DNA of 64,000 nucleotides from Trichodelitschia bisporula (taxonomy: Eukaryota; Ascomycota; Dothideomycetes; Phaeotrichales; Phaeotrichaceae): the NCBI GenBank assembly GCA_010356995.1, contig ML996703.1, forward strand, positions 721,002-785,001, written 5' to 3'. The notes beneath the pieces were generated by a model. It searched no databases, was not told where the DNA came from, and saw nothing but the letters and a program-made list of their open reading frames with translations. A program made the translations under genes and the position numbers. Positions 1-13,059 of the stretch are shown here, piece by piece (the stretch's first letter is position 1; each line of letters opens with the position of its first letter).

Positions 1-2866
1 TGACAACCCCGCTTGACTTCGCGTAAACCAAGCAGGACGATGAATTGGAACGCCTTTCTTTTTTTTCACATAAGCGAAGATGCCGGATTCTCGGTACCAT
101 AATCCGCTAGCTTAACGAGCAGACTCTAGGGAAAGCCCTGAGCCAGACGGCGAGTTTACTCCAATGGGGCTGAAGGGCACACGGAACAATCGTAGCCGCC
201 CGATCTGGGCGTCTTTACAGGCGGCGGGAGTGGGCGGAGGAGGGGTACGACCTTGTCGGGGGTCCTTGGGCGTTAAGGTTGTCTAGAAGTCTAGTTAGCA
301 AGCATTCCGGCAAGCAATATCTCAAAGAACGACTAGCTTTGGCTGCAGGTATGGATGTCAAGGATGCTAGAAGCATGCGGCCGAAACGGGAACCTAGGTT
401 GGGGGTGAAAGCAAGAGCATGAGGTAGCTTAAAACTTGTTCCAGCGCTTCCGCGCAATTGCGTTTGATTTGAAGCCAGTTAAGGTGAGGTGTTTGGGCGA
501 GATGTAAGGGCCTCGAGGACGACGACGTTGTCATCATGGTGGGACAAGTTCTTTAGGCCTGCTGTGTGACAGTTTGTTTACGGGTATCCCCACCTCCCCA
601 CCCACGCCCCCGGCGGCTTCGGACCGACCCGATGGGCTGATGGTTCGTTGTGGAGTCGCTAACGCCGCTCTCCGCATTAGCCGCCCAGAGTTCCACTTTC
701 CTCCCCAGTTTCCCACCCGCACTTAGCGCCCTTTGCGCCCCGAATGGAGCTGGGTAGTCTCCTCTGAGCAACGCACTCACGACACTCTGGGGCTGTTCAC
801 TCCGCGCTAGGGGACTTATTAAAGAATTCACGAATGATGATAGGGTTGGTAGCAACCAGGATCAAGATCCCGGCCAAGTAATGCACATGAAGCCACGACA
901 GTTGACAGCCATATGATCGGCGAGGCTATATCCATCGGGGCGTAAACTTACGGTGAGCACCTCCGTTATTCCACGATATCTCGAGATCGAAAGGGTCCAA
1001 CACAGTGTGCACTAGCCGCTCTGCATATTTTAGCAGTCGGTAGACTTTGTACCCTTAGGCGTCTGCACAGCCAATTGGTTTCCATTTTGATGTTGTGCAA
1101 CAGACATGGCCAGGCTGTGACAAGTTAATCTTCATGGGGCGTAATGAACATTATTGTGTGAAGAGGACAAGAATTTGAGGTTCAAAAATCTGAAGCCGCT
1201 TGAATTTGCAGCCTCCGAACAAGGATATTGTCCGGACCGGAGTGCAGCAATGCAGAGGATGCCCTGCTGCGCTCGAGATAAGGAGACACATACCCAGCAA
1301 AGTTCAGATATGGGCAATATCAAACTGCTGGAGCTTCAGCTGGCATGAGTTTCCTACATACTCCCGTTCATTGGTTTATAAAGAAACTCCCCAACCAAGG
1401 GTTAAATCAAGCACCAGGCCAACCAATCCACCGAAACGCCTCGCAGCTTTGATGTCCCAGCCTGGTCCAGGCATGGTGTGCCACGCGTCGGCAAGAAGGC
1501 CGCTCTTTGAGGCCTGGGAACGACGGCTAGGCTTATGCTGCGAGAAGCTTTGCACAAGCGAAGATCGGGGGATGTCCCGCCGACCGGCGACTATGAAGGC
1601 GCCCGTTCCCTTACGAATAGTGGACCTTCCAATTGCGGGCACTCTCTTGGGCTTTCGTATTCAATCTATGGCCCCCCGAAAGTAATCGGATAGACAGCAC
1701 GTGTCTAGCTCCTTTCATGCCTCAGCCCAGTTAAGGCCGACATGTGTACCGCCCTGTTATCGAAGAGAAAGGACCTTGGTCGAGGCAGCCGCCGTAACCC
1801 AGAGGTGGTGGTATTCTCCGAGAGCGTAAAGCCGGGACTGATTGCTCTTAGAGGGTGTCACTGGAAGGGGTATTGGCCGTCAACCTGAGCAAGAATGCTG
1901 ACATAGGCGGCGATGGATTCGATTCGGCAGCAGCGTTCGTCCCTCACAAGGTTGAACTCTCTTCCCGCGCCCACAGTTGGCGTGGCGTCTTCCTTCGATG
2001 CCTCAAGTTCATCTCTTCCTGTTTATCCTGCATGTGTCGCATTGGGATGAGGCCGTTCGCAGGGGAATCCGATGTGGTGTCAGCCTGAGGTCCTTCGTCC
2101 AGTCGTTTGACGTCAAAGTACGCTGAATCGAACATCAGACAACCTTGACGGAGGCTTCGCAGTCTTTAAATCGGCGGTGTCTTTTGGACCCACAAAAGTT
2201 CGATGCCACGTTGGTCGCCTGTAACCGCACGTTAAACCGAATCGGGAGGCCTGCGCTTCTGAAATGGGTCAAACCTCCGGACTAGTCCGAATCTGAATCT
2301 CAGCCTTTCCGTAATGATGATACTCTGTACTTTGCTCTTTACTCTGTATCAGAGTGCAGCCGGAGATGTGCCTGTGGCTGTGCCGGAGGTCTTTGTGTTT
2401 GAGTTTTGCATTGTGAGTGACAGAATGGACAGCTAGCCAGGAGTCACGTACGCGAAATCTGATGGGCACCTTCGAGTCACGCACTCCGCTTCATACATCT
2501 CATATAACGAGTTTAATAGCAGCGATCCAGTCAAAAAAAGATCGCCGGCTAATAATTTGTATTCAGCTTAACGCATTTGCGCAGCTTTTGGTGCTGCGAA
2601 TGGTAGTCTGGCCATCTGCGCTAAGCGCGCCGCGAGAGAGCCATCCACGTCATGGGCTTGAGAGCTGATCGGTGATCACTGCGACCCCACAACAGACGAG
2701 GCATGGATCTTGGAAGCGGGGAACATACCTCCGTATGGTTTTCACGATCCCATCTGGAGTTGCAAGCCAAAGTAGCTTGTATATAATCAATCTCCACTTC
2801 CCTAGTCTTCCTCGCATCTGAATTGCGATTGTGCTCTTCTCTCCACCCGCCCAGCGTCCGCGAATC
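1..2866. other. Intergenic, no gene recognised
   Basis: All open frames here are short (at most about 160 codons), overlap on both strands and resemble no family I know. I see no tRNA or 5S-like sequence and no clear repeat. The last few hundred bases are probably the promoter and 5' leader of the aquaglyceroporin gene that starts at 2867. Confidence 0.5.
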
Positions 2867-4116
2867 ATGGCCTCCAACCAGCAAGTTAACGTTGACCAGA
2901 CGGGCCCGCGCCTCGCTGATGTCAAAACCGAAAGCCTGGCCTCGAGTGGGCAATTCGACCGCACGTCGTCGGGTCTGCGCAACACGCGTTCAGCCCTTGG
3001 ATTAAACCCACTCGCACCAATCGACGAAGAGCACGACATTGCACCGCATCAAGATCTGCTCTGGAGCCGGATCCGGCTTGCCCTTCGCGAACCCTTTGCC
3101 GAGTTTTTGGGCACATTTATTTTGGTCCTCTTTGGTAATGGGAGTGTGGCACAGGTGGTGCTTAGTGCCGGACAGAAAAGCGCGCCAGGTAATGTCCACC
3201 GGCCGTAGAGGAACGATTTCTAACTGTGTGCCCTAGGCATGAATGGCTTCGGCGACTACCAGAGCATAAACTGGGGCTGGGGACTGGGAGTGATGCTCGG
3301 CGTGTACGTCGCGGGAGACTCGGGCGCATACCTCAACCCGGCCATCACCTTCACCAACTGCCTTTTCCGTGGGCTACCGTGGCGGAGGTTCCCGATCTAC
3401 CTCATCGCACAGTTCCTCGGCGGCTTCGTCGCGGCTGGCGTCGTTTATGCGAACTACATCAATGCGATTAATACGTTCGAGGGAGGTCCAGGGATCCGGA
3501 CGGTGCCTCCAGCGGCAAATGCTACAGCGCAGATCTTCTGCACATATCCACAGGCATTTTTGACCAAGGCTTCGCAATTTTTCTCCGAATTTATCGCCAG
3601 TGCCATTCTGATGCTGGTCATCTTTGCACTCAAGGATGACACTAACAACGGGGTCAGCAGGGTACGTATCTCTCTAGGTTGCGTAGCGAGTGGCAACTGA
3701 TATGTCGCAGGGCGGAGGCAACTGGTTCCCGCTGGGTCTTTTCTTCCTCATCTTTGGGCTGGGTGCTTGCTTTGGTTGGGAAACCGGGTATGCGATCAAC
3801 CTTGCTCGTGACTTTGGCCCTCGCCTCATGTCGTATATCCTCGGATACGGACCCAAAGTGTGGACAGCCGGCGATTATTATTTCTGGGTGAGTGGACCGC
3901 CGTCGACTGGGTGAAGGCTAACTCCAGTAGATTCCGATGTTCGCGCCGTTCTGCGGCTGCATGTTCGGCGCATTTTTGTACGATTTCTTCATCTACACCG
4001 GTCAGTCGCCAGTGAACACGCCATGGTTGGGGCTTAAGGCTCTTGTCCGGCCCGATCTCGCGTGGAAGGTGCACAGGAAGCATCAGGCGCAGCTGAAAGC
4101 GCAAGAAGCCGTGTAA
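2867..4116 (+). CDS. Aquaglyceroporin (MIP family)
   Basis: Membrane channel for glycerol and/or water of the major intrinsic protein family. Exons 2867-3188, 3237-3661, 3711-3887 and 3931-4116 join to 369 residues; the three introns are 43-49 nt with GT/AG ends. A hydrophilic N-terminus of about 75 residues precedes six hydrophobic segments. The first pore motif is canonical (AYLNPAITF). The second is NLARDFGPR, so the usual proline of NPA is leucine; the Asp after the Arg, typical of glycerol-conducting members, is kept. Cytosolic tails are short, unlike the very long ones of yeast Fps1 and Yfl054. The start is the first ATG in frame with the conserved part. Likely role in osmolyte movement at the plasma membrane (family knowledge); substrate is inference. 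Confidence 0.9.
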
Positions 4117-5531
4117 TGTGGTGGTCGATTGGATGCTTCCCTAGCTATCTCGTTTCGCAAAATAACCGTACTTGAGCACTATTGTACTTTGACTGTAACC
4201 CAATGGTGGAGGAGGTGTTGGGTCTGTCTCTTGGGGGAGCGGTTTTCATGATTGACGAGATTTATTGCGACCTCTCGTACTTTCAGAGAGTTTTACATAT
4301 GTCAACGTAGGCGAAGGTTCGGGTGTAAAATTAGCCGGGTTCTTTTGCTCACACTCGCCCTGTGAATTCATCCCGGCGCGTTCGACGTGTGGGATTTGAC
4401 GCGTGACGTAACGTTGCACCCGACACGGCGAGAAGGAGAGCGGAGAAGCCGAAGCCCGCAGCCAGTAATCAAAGCGACGCCTATCTTTGAGTGGAGCTTG
4501 CCGAACTCCGTCAGGGGAGAGTCGATGCCGAGCCCGACCTTAACACGAAGCGGCCAAGGACCACCTGAAGGAAGTCGTGGCCGCTCTAGTTCGCAAAGTC
4601 ACCTAGACAAGGCGGCCACGATATTTTCGGGTCGCCCTTAGGATCACGGGCCTTGGCGCGGCTTGGGGCGGGTCGATGGCGCTTGGGGCTGCAGCGGCAG
4701 GCGCTACAGCAGCATCCCGTGAAACGCCGGGAAATTTTGATCGGAGCCAGGCGGTTGGACGTCATGGCCTCACATGCAAATTGTAACACTGAATATTGCA
4801 CTGCGTCTGTTTTCGCCTTGCCACCGTTCAGGGCGCGAATTCTGTTGGTGATGGCCACAAAGCTTGTCTGATATCGGGCGCAGGGTTCGAGTGGCGCAAA
4901 AAAGGGGAGGAGGATGTCGGAAGGGGGGATCCGGGTCGTGGATGCAAAGTGGTGATGGAAACCGGAAGCCATGGCCATGATAGGGATTTCTTTGGGGACA
5001 GTCATATTTTCCTGGTCTCTTCATCATGCAGTCATGAACGAGAACAACCGAAGTTTGGGTATTGGATATCCCAACAGCAAGGATTGAAACTTCTGACCTG
5101 CATCGATCGACGACCTCCTTCTGCCCGGTCAGGAACTTACCCACATGTACAGTAGCTTCGAATAGAATCAACGCCAATGGCATCCACAATCAGCTCTTCC
5201 CTGATGCTCTGCTGCGTGGTCCAATCACCTTGGAATAGGTCAACCCTCCGCAATTCAACCTTCAGCACTCCCGGGACAACTGATGGCGATCCTTTGCCAT
5301 TCTTACAACCTTGTGGAGTGAACACCCCCACGACCCCCTCGCTACATCACCTCAACCCTTTCCTCACTGTCAAAATTTTCTAGGGTGCACTCCTAGGACC
5401 GCGCGTCAATCCCACGAGAACAACGACGATAGCAGTTCTGGTATCGAATTGGGCACCACTACCTGGAAGAGTGGGCTACGAACCCGCTCCTTGGAACCTC
5501 CATTGCGGGAATAGATCCCTCCAATGCTACA
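4117..5531. other. Intergenic, no gene recognised
   Basis: About 1.4 kb between two genes on the plus strand. Open frames are at most 139 codons and not recognisable. It should contain the aquaglyceroporin 3' end and the promoter of the mechanosensitive channel gene. A short out-of-frame ATG at 5524 lies 8 nt before the chosen start of the next gene. Confidence 0.5.
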
Positions 5532-8527
5532 ATGGCCAGTTCCTCCGACCCTCAGCCAACAGGATCGCAGCACAGCAAACATGGCATTGCCAGGTCGGAG
5601 GCCAGATCTTCCGATGAGGAAGTAACGGTGGTGGGCGAGCCGCCCATAATCATCACACAGCCTGGTCGGCACCGGACTAACAGCCATCTGACCGTCCAAA
5701 CCGATATGGACTACGATGATGAGGTCCGGGATCTCGGCTATAGCTACACGAGAGAGCATTCGAACCGCCTCGGGGACGACCTTGCCATGCTCGAGATTGA
5801 GCGCAAGATCTCACAAGAAGAGAGCAAATCGAGCATGTCACGCGCACGGTCCACGGCGCGGTCAAGAGGCCGCAAGGAGGAGCCAGTCGACGATTTTGAT
5901 ATCGCGACTGAGCGGATTCATGAGCAGACGGCTAAGTTCAAGCCACCAGACAACCCGACCACCAAGACCGGCAAGGTCTTCAAGCGGATCCACAACTCCA
6001 GTTTTCTGGTCCGATGGGTTGCGTATATCACTCCGGTAACGCTGATCCTATTGATCCCACTTCTCCTGGGCGCGCTCCTGTTCAAAGAGGTGTCCGTGGG
6101 CGGAGTGAGGCTCGTCTGGTTTTGTATATGGCTAGAAATTGTGTGGTTATCTTTGTGGGCCGGCCGAGTAAGTTACCCGCGGGTGGCTCTGACGCAGCTG
6201 ATGTAGTGCAGCTTCTTGCGAAATGTTTGCCATTCCCAATCGGCCTTGTGTCTGGCCTTTTTGCGAACAACAGCAAAAAGTGGAGAGACATGGGCAAGCA
6301 GCTTGAACTGCCGGCAACGCTCTTTTTTTGGTGGCTCGCAATCGAAATCTCCTTCATCCCGACCATGACTAATCACCATATTAACGGGGACAATTCTCAG
6401 CGTGACTGGGAAAAGACTATGAACAAGGTTCTTATCTCGCTCTTTGTCGGTGTCATCCTCAACTTCGTGAAGAGGATCATCATACAGCTCATCGCTGTTG
6501 GCTTCCACGTCCGCACGTACCAAGACAGGATCGAGCTGAACAAGTTTCAAATCGGCAGCTTAGTCAAGTTGTACAAGTTTTCAAAGGAGAAAATTGCCAT
6601 GGAGGACGATGAGTTTGATACTCCAGAAACGGCTGGCTCTGGTGCACGTACGCCAGGAAGGCTTGTTAGGGACGCGCAGGAGAATACCATAAAAGGGATG
6701 AAGAAGTTTGGCGACATTGCGGGAAAGATTGCTGGAGACTTTACTGGTCGTCAAGTCGTTTCCAGCAGACACCCGCACCAGGTCGTCCTGACGCTCCTGA
6801 GCTCCACCCAAGGCAGTCAGATCCTCGCCCGCAGACTCTACCGGACGTTCGTGGAAGGGGGCGCGGAAACCGTCTCTCCCGACCAGCTCAAAAATGCGTT
6901 TGACAGCGAAGATGAGGCTGATGCGGCGTTCAGCATGTTCGACAAAGATATGAATGGCGACATTTCCATGGAGGAGCTGGAGGCTGTCTGCGTCGAGATT
7001 GGACGGGAGCGGAAATCCATCACGGCTTCACTCAAGGATCTGGACTCTGTCATCAGTAAGCTTGACAGCGTCTTCTCGTTCATCTGTGTGGTCATTACCA
7101 TCCTGGTGCTCGTCTGCGTCCTCTCCGCCTCAGCAGCTGGTGTCCTCACGTCTGCCGGTTCGGCCATTCTAGCCCTCTCCTGGCTCTTCTCGGCAACTGC
7201 CCAAGAGTTTCTACAGTCCGTCGTTTTTGTTTTTATCAAGCATCCATTCGACGTCGGCGACCGCGTAACCATCTACGGCAACACAGGGGCTCTTGGCAAG
7301 GGCGACGACTACTTCGTGAAAGAGGTGTCGCTGCTGTACACGGAGTTTAAGAAAATGGAAGGCCACGTCGTCCAGGCGCCAAACTCGTACCTAAATACAC
7401 TCTTTATCCTCAATCAGCGCCGCTCAGGCGGCCTCGCTGAAGCTGTACCGATGGTCTTCAAGTTCGGCACCACGCTGGAGCAGATCGAGCAACTACGCGC
7501 ACGTCTCCTCAACTTCGTCCAGAACGAGAAGCGCGAGTACCAGGGGAAGATTCTGACCGAACTCAAGAACGTCGAAGAAGCGCACTCGATCACCCTCAAC
7601 ATCGTATTCTTCTACAAGTCCAACTGGCAAAACGAGTTGCTCCGTCTGCAGCGTCGAAACAAGTTCATCTGCGCTTTGATGGTCACCATCCAGGAGCTTG
7701 GCATCGAGGGCCCGCGCATGCGCTTTCCTGGCCAAAAGGACTCCTTCCCGCTGTACATGCAGAACGTGCCGTACATGCCGCCGCCCGTGGGCACCAACGC
7801 CCACGGTCATTTCGGCACGCCCGACAATCCCAACGGGATCAGCCTGCCTGTGCCCCCGCCGGACCCGATTGTCAGCCCGCGCTCCAACCCAATCCACCCT
7901 ATTGAGGAGGAGGATGCCGTGCCAGAAGAACCCCTCGCACCGCGCTCCTCACTTCGTCGCCGCAATCCCCGGCCCCGCGGCGAGTCCCTCACCGAAATGT
8001 CGCGCCGCATGGATTTCTCTCTCGGTATGCGCGATCTGGTGTCCGGCGACTACCCGGGCGATGTGCATGACGACCCCGCAGCGCGCGAGAAGCTGCCACT
8101 GAAGTTTGCGGCGGAGCGGGAGCAACGGGAGCGGGAAATGCGGGAACGGGGATCAGTAGATCGGGTACGGTCGAGTATAGAATCGTTGGGGCGGTCGACG
8201 AGCGTGTCGAATCGGCTAGGTTTGCACCATGTGGGCACCGACTCGAGTTTGGGGCGCAGTAGGAGCAGTCGTCGGAATCGGTTCTTTGGGAGTTCAAGGA
8301 CGAGGGATGAGGGGGATTTGGCGGAGCGCGGAATGGGGGACATTGCGGAGGATGTGAGGGAGAGACTGGAGCGGCAGGGATCCAAGATATGGAGGAATAG
8401 AGGATCAATGGATGGAAAGCAAATGCGGGGGGCGTTGCTGGGGAGGAGTGAGAGTCAGGAGAGAATGAGCGACGTCAGGACGAGCGAGGGGAAGCCAAGT
8501 GGCGAGTATGAGATGAAGCGTTTGTAA
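5532..8527 (+). CDS. Mechanosensitive ion channel, MscS family with EF-hand (Msy1/Msy2-like)
   Basis: Fungal MscS-type channel related to fission yeast Msy1/Msy2, which act in the endoplasmic reticulum and control calcium after hypo-osmotic shock. Two exons, 5532-6167 and 6212-8527, are joined in frame by a 44-nt intron (GTAAGT...TGCAG), giving 983 residues. The order is: a hydrophilic N-tail of about 155 residues; hydrophobic segments near 158-178, 185-205 and 245-265; an EF-hand loop (DKDMNGDISMEE) near residue 455; two more membrane segments; and the MscS beta-domain (FIKHPFDVGDRV) near residue 550. A long basic, disordered C-tail rich in Arg, Ser and Pro follows. The EF-hand before the pore is diagnostic of the fungal group and suggests calcium feedback. 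The ATG at 5532 opens the only long frame. Confidence 0.93.
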
Positions 8528-9692
8528 TGCGACGACTAAGGGAACAGGTTCTGTACATTGAAGGCGTAACAGTTATGATGGCTTGGATCTTGGATACCTA
8601 GTTCTAGACTTTAGACTTGATTTAGATATGGCACCCAACATTGGGGTATCAAGAGATTTATGAACTGGATGGCAGATGCTGCGACTGACAAAGTTCGGTT
8701 CAATGTGGTGGTCTGATCCCGGTATGTACGGACATACGAGTGCCTGTTCCTCCCATTCACCCCCAAATATCCTACAACGCTCGCTGAGTGATTCCTGTAT
8801 CTGGCATAAATGTTCGTGGCAAAAAGAAGCGTTCGCTTTTAGGTGGACTTCTGGACGGGCTTTTGCGGAACAACATCGTCGAAGTCATCGGATCCGACAG
8901 CGTGAATTGTGAAGGCATCTTGAGGCATATTAGATATGATCAAAACCGCCAAATCTCAGAGCCAACACATACAGATGCTTACGGCAAAGCTAAAGATGAC
9001 AGCTCCCGTTATCAGGTTCTTGACGAGGTACGGCTTGCGGGCGCGGATGAGGGCTTGTGATTGCCGGTAGTGGGCATCATAGTAAGAGGAGCGGGGGATC
9101 CTGTAGAGGGAGTAGGGTCAGCTCCAATTCTTCTAGGGAGAGAAGGTCAATCCATTTCATACATTTTGAGTATTCTTCGTCTGGCGACGATAGTTCAGTT
9201 GATCAAGGACAAGGACGAAAGGTAGATAGCGGGCTTGTGGCGTTACTGTACGGTAGTGCAGTCAGTGATAGCGGAGAAAAGTTGCGGCTCTGCGGGCGGG
9301 CGCGCCAAGCATGACAAGCAGGTTGGAGGCGCGCCGCAAAGACAAGTCTGGAGCGAGCAGACGCATCCACCAACAACACCCTTTCATTTCCAACTCCCGA
9401 CATCCTCGACAACGACAACTACAACAAAGAACATCGTCATTTGATGCCAGCACCCGCCGTAGTATTCATCCTCATAACATGCGTGTACGCAGCAACTTGC
9501 GCTTAAGCTCGTCGCGCAAGCGTTGATTCCACCCTGTCCAGTTAGAAGCATTGTGACACTGTCGTCATCAACCTCTTCTCTTTCACTGCAACGTCGCCGC
9601 TACCATCCTCAGTCCTTTCTCTCCACCACCATACATTCCGTATCCGTCACCATCCCCGCCATCTGCCACACAATCAACCCTCTCGCGCTGCG
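8528..9692. other. Intergenic, no gene recognised
   Basis: About 1.2 kb between the mechanosensitive channel and symplekin genes. Short frames only. The part from about 9360 is rich in short CA/CT runs, as is usual for a fungal promoter or 5' leader. Confidence 0.5.
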
Positions 9693-12650
9693 ATGGCCGC
9701 CGAGTCTACCCCTACGGGCAACACGCAGCTCGTGCAGCTTAACCATGCGCGAAACCTCGCGCTGGAAGACCCGTCCATGTACACGCGACTCCTCCCCGCT
9801 GTGTTACCCATGATAGGCTCTGGCTCCAATCCTTCGCTAGAGCTACGTATGTGGGGCGCTGAGTTCCTCGCCGAAGTCTTCGCATCGCCTACGCTCCCGT
9901 CCGACGACAAGCAGCTACTGAGCCTGCAAGCGCTACCGGTCCTCAAGGAACTGTTGGAACTGGTCGGAGGTAATACCGCGCCGCTGGAGCTGGCTGGCAT
10001 GATGAAGAATACAATTCAGGCTGCGACGAGCATTTATCCGTTGGTGTTCCGACATATGTAAGTGAATATCCCATCCTTTAATATGTAGTTCGCGGGCCAT
10101 GTTTGGAGGGCATATTTGGCTCGTTTGGTATCATTCGTCATGCTGCAGAAGCAAGTCGCTCTTTGACTCGATGCACCTTCTAACATTGTTCCCCCCAATT
10201 AGCGTTAAGAACCCAGAAGACCTGGCGACATGGCAGATAATGGGCAGTATCAAGTCCAACGTGCTGCGGCGGATGGACACGGAACTGCCGGGCGTCCGCA
10301 TATGCTGCATCAAATTTGTAGAGCGAATCGTCCAGACTCAGACCCCTGGGGTGATTCCCGACCCGAGAGTACGTCCGCTGAGTGCTACGTCGCGAGGCAA
10401 TATGCCTAACAAGCTGCAGCGCCCTGACCAAAACGAAATATCTCTCGCCCTTGTCCCTCCGGATCATCCCATCTTACCTCCGACGAACATGGAGGCCGAA
10501 GCACATGGACTGCTTGATCGTGTCCTGAGCATTCTGCAGGAGGACTACACGTAAGTTACCGCCAGACGCTACCAGATTGATGGTGAAAGTTGACGTGGTA
10601 GTGACCCCCTCCTCATCACCGCCACAATCAATGGCCTCGGTGCTCTGATGAAGCTTCGGTCTAGCCTTGCAAACAAGATCATCAATGCCGTCCTCAACTT
10701 CAACCCGTTTCGGATGGCAAGGGCCCCGGTGACAGTTGCAAGTAGGTTGATAATGCGGTCAATTGAAAAGACTGTCTGCGTTTTCCTAACTAGCATTCTC
10801 AAGAGGTAAGTCCACTTGAATACGTTATGGTGTAGCTATTGCCCGGGGCGGCGATGCGATACCATTGAGGTGTCAGTATTTGGAGACGGTATGTCCTAAC
10901 CTGTGTAGGGCCCCGCAACATCCGCTTGCACCTAGAATTGACCAGCATATCGGGCGCCTCCACCAGTTGAGAAAGGACTTGCTGGAGGGCGTACCCGACC
11001 GCAAGAGACCGGCTATCATGGAGACCACAGATGGTACTGACAAGAAGCGTCAGCGCGTAGGAGTGGCGCCTCCTGGCGCTCCCCAGGTCAAGCCTGCGCC
11101 TGTTGTCGTTGCGCCTACGCCACCTGTCGCGCCCATAACTCCTGCGCCTTTGAGCTATGCCCAGTTATTCAGCCTGACTGACGACCCGAATGCCCTGAAC
11201 ATGAATGTGCAGCCGATTCCTGCGGATATGGCCGCACGCACGTTAGTGTTGCTGCTACAAGATCATGTGGACACTGGTCGCTTGGAAGCCGCTATCAATG
11301 TACGTGAGCGAATGCAGATTATTTGCCATGTCTGCCACTTGCGTGCTGCACCGTGCCATGTACCAGCCGGCGAATAGTTGGCTGCTACACAATGGACCTC
11401 CGCGCACCCACCCCTATCCTTACTCCTTCCTACTGCCCCCTCTCCTCCCGCCTGGCTTTATGTCCTACCCTTTTCGCTGTTCGAGATGCTAACCCTCTCC
11501 GCAGGCAGTGCGCAATCGCTACAATACGCTTGTTCAAGCCGTGAGCCTCCTCACCCAAGCCCCCGCAAACGGCGCCGTACAAGCACCGCCACACGTCATG
11601 CCACCTCCCGAAGACGAAGAGGATTACGAACCTGACTTCGAACCGACCGAAGACGCAGAGATGATTAAAAACCGGATGGAAATGGACTTACCCGAGGACA
11701 TTGCGGCGGCCAAAGCAAGCACCCAGGATGTGGCGCAGTATCGGCTCCCGCGGCCCGAACCTCTGTCCGATGAGCAACTCGAGGCTGCCAGCCTCGCCAA
11801 CATTGAGCGCATGTTCGCTACGCTCGATGTGCTGCCCAAGCCCAATGCCACACCGGGCCAAACATACAAGCGCGGCTTCCATGAGCCCGTCATCCGCGGC
11901 GCGCTAGACCGGGATAGCTACTTCCGCCTCATTGTCAGGGTGGCGGTACGGCCAACAATGGTGGCTCCAGAGCGTGACGAACTCAAGAAGGAGGAACGCG
12001 GGCCGGCACTGTATGGCGACCTTGTCCGCCACCGTCTCCTGCAGTACATCCTGTCAGACTGGCAGCATCGAATTGGGTATGCAGTTACCTGGTTCACTGA
12101 GGAGTGGCTGGCAGAACAGGATGTGCTGAGGGCGCGGGCGTTGCCCGCAATCGCGGGTGAGGAGGAGCGGCGCACGATGGAACCAAGGCGGAACTACCGC
12201 AAGTGGGTCCTTAAATTCATCGATGATCTAGCCGCGTATCTGGGTGGCGGCAAGACTGATTTGCGAGTCCTGGTCCGATTTATTGGCGAGGTGCCGGCGC
12301 TGGATCCAGAGATTGTGTCGCGCGTGCGGATGCTTGCGAGCGATCCTGAGCGAGAGGGGATTGTTGCTGCGAGCTTGCGCTATTTGGTCCAGTACCGCGT
12401 ACCTGCGAAGGAAATGGCTCTCGACGCGTTGCAGGAGGTGTGGCAAGGTGAGTATTTGCTTTTATGAAGGTATAGGGCTAACGATGTGTAGAGAACCAGT
12501 CGTTCGAGTCACCAAATGCGAAGCTGTTGACTATTCATCGGCCGGATTTTGTGGAGCAGAAGCGAAGGGAGAGGGAGGCGGCTGCTATAGTGGCGACTGT
12601 GGTATGTTCTATGGCGCTATAGGGGACTTTATACTAACTGTTGAAAGTAA
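9693..12650 (+). CDS. PTA1: Symplekin/Pta1, scaffold of the mRNA 3'-end processing complex
   Basis: Scaffold of the cleavage and polyadenylation factor in the nucleus. Exons: 9693-10057, 10203-10550, 10602-10805, 10909-11299, 11505-12447, 12492-12601, then an intron 12602-12647 and a stop at 12648. This gives about 787 residues, normal for fungal Pta1. The N-terminal third is the HEAT-repeat symplekin domain (for example KNPEDLATWQIMGSIKSNVL), with the ILKR...HPLAPRIDQHI stretch at an exon joint. An acidic Pro-rich linker (EEDYEPDFEPTED) and the conserved C-terminal helical part (residues ~440-750) follow. The first and fourth introns are unusually long (145 and 205 nt). The 3' end is uncertain: using a later acceptor at 12670 would add about 29 residues and end at 12760. 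Identification rests on overall pattern and conserved segments. Confidence 0.82.
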
Positions 12651-13059
12651 TCTCTTCCTGGATTCGGTAGAATTGGCGACGGACTTTATCAATGCGAATG
12701 AGAAAACATGGGGTGTATTTTGGGATCGGACTGCTTCTCCCGTTGACAGTGGCTGAATAGTGTTCGCCTTCGGCGCCTGGCATTGAAGAGTGCGCTGCTG
12801 TTGGTGATTTTGCATGGGTTGCGGTGCCAAGGGGGTTTCACGGTGGTTGCCATTACCGGTCACTCGTATGGCTTGTCTTGCTTCAGTGGGACACTCATGA
12901 GATAACTTGTATTGTATGATAACAGTAGTCTGATGGGGCGTGAGTTGAAGAAATGTTCAAGTAGAATGGGTACCCAAAGAGAGACTGTGACATCCATTCT
13001 GCATTACCTCAGCTGTGCTGGCTCATTACAGGGTTTCAAACGATGTGGACAGAAGATTT
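12651..13059. other. Convergent 3' region
   Basis: About 0.4 kb between the convergent symplekin and RPC25 genes. It probably holds both 3' UTRs; an alternative last symplekin exon could extend to 12760. Nothing else seen. Confidence 0.5.

Noticed and set aside
1200-1685. 161-codon frame near the left edge
   Set aside because: No domain, and overlapping minus-strand frames of similar quality; likely chance.
4860-4900. GGGTTCGAGTGG, resembling a tRNA T-arm
   Set aside because: No acceptor, D-arm or anticodon stem could be folded around it.
4586-5189. Two 139-codon minus-strand frames
   Set aside because: Overlap each other and plus-strand frames; no recognisable protein.
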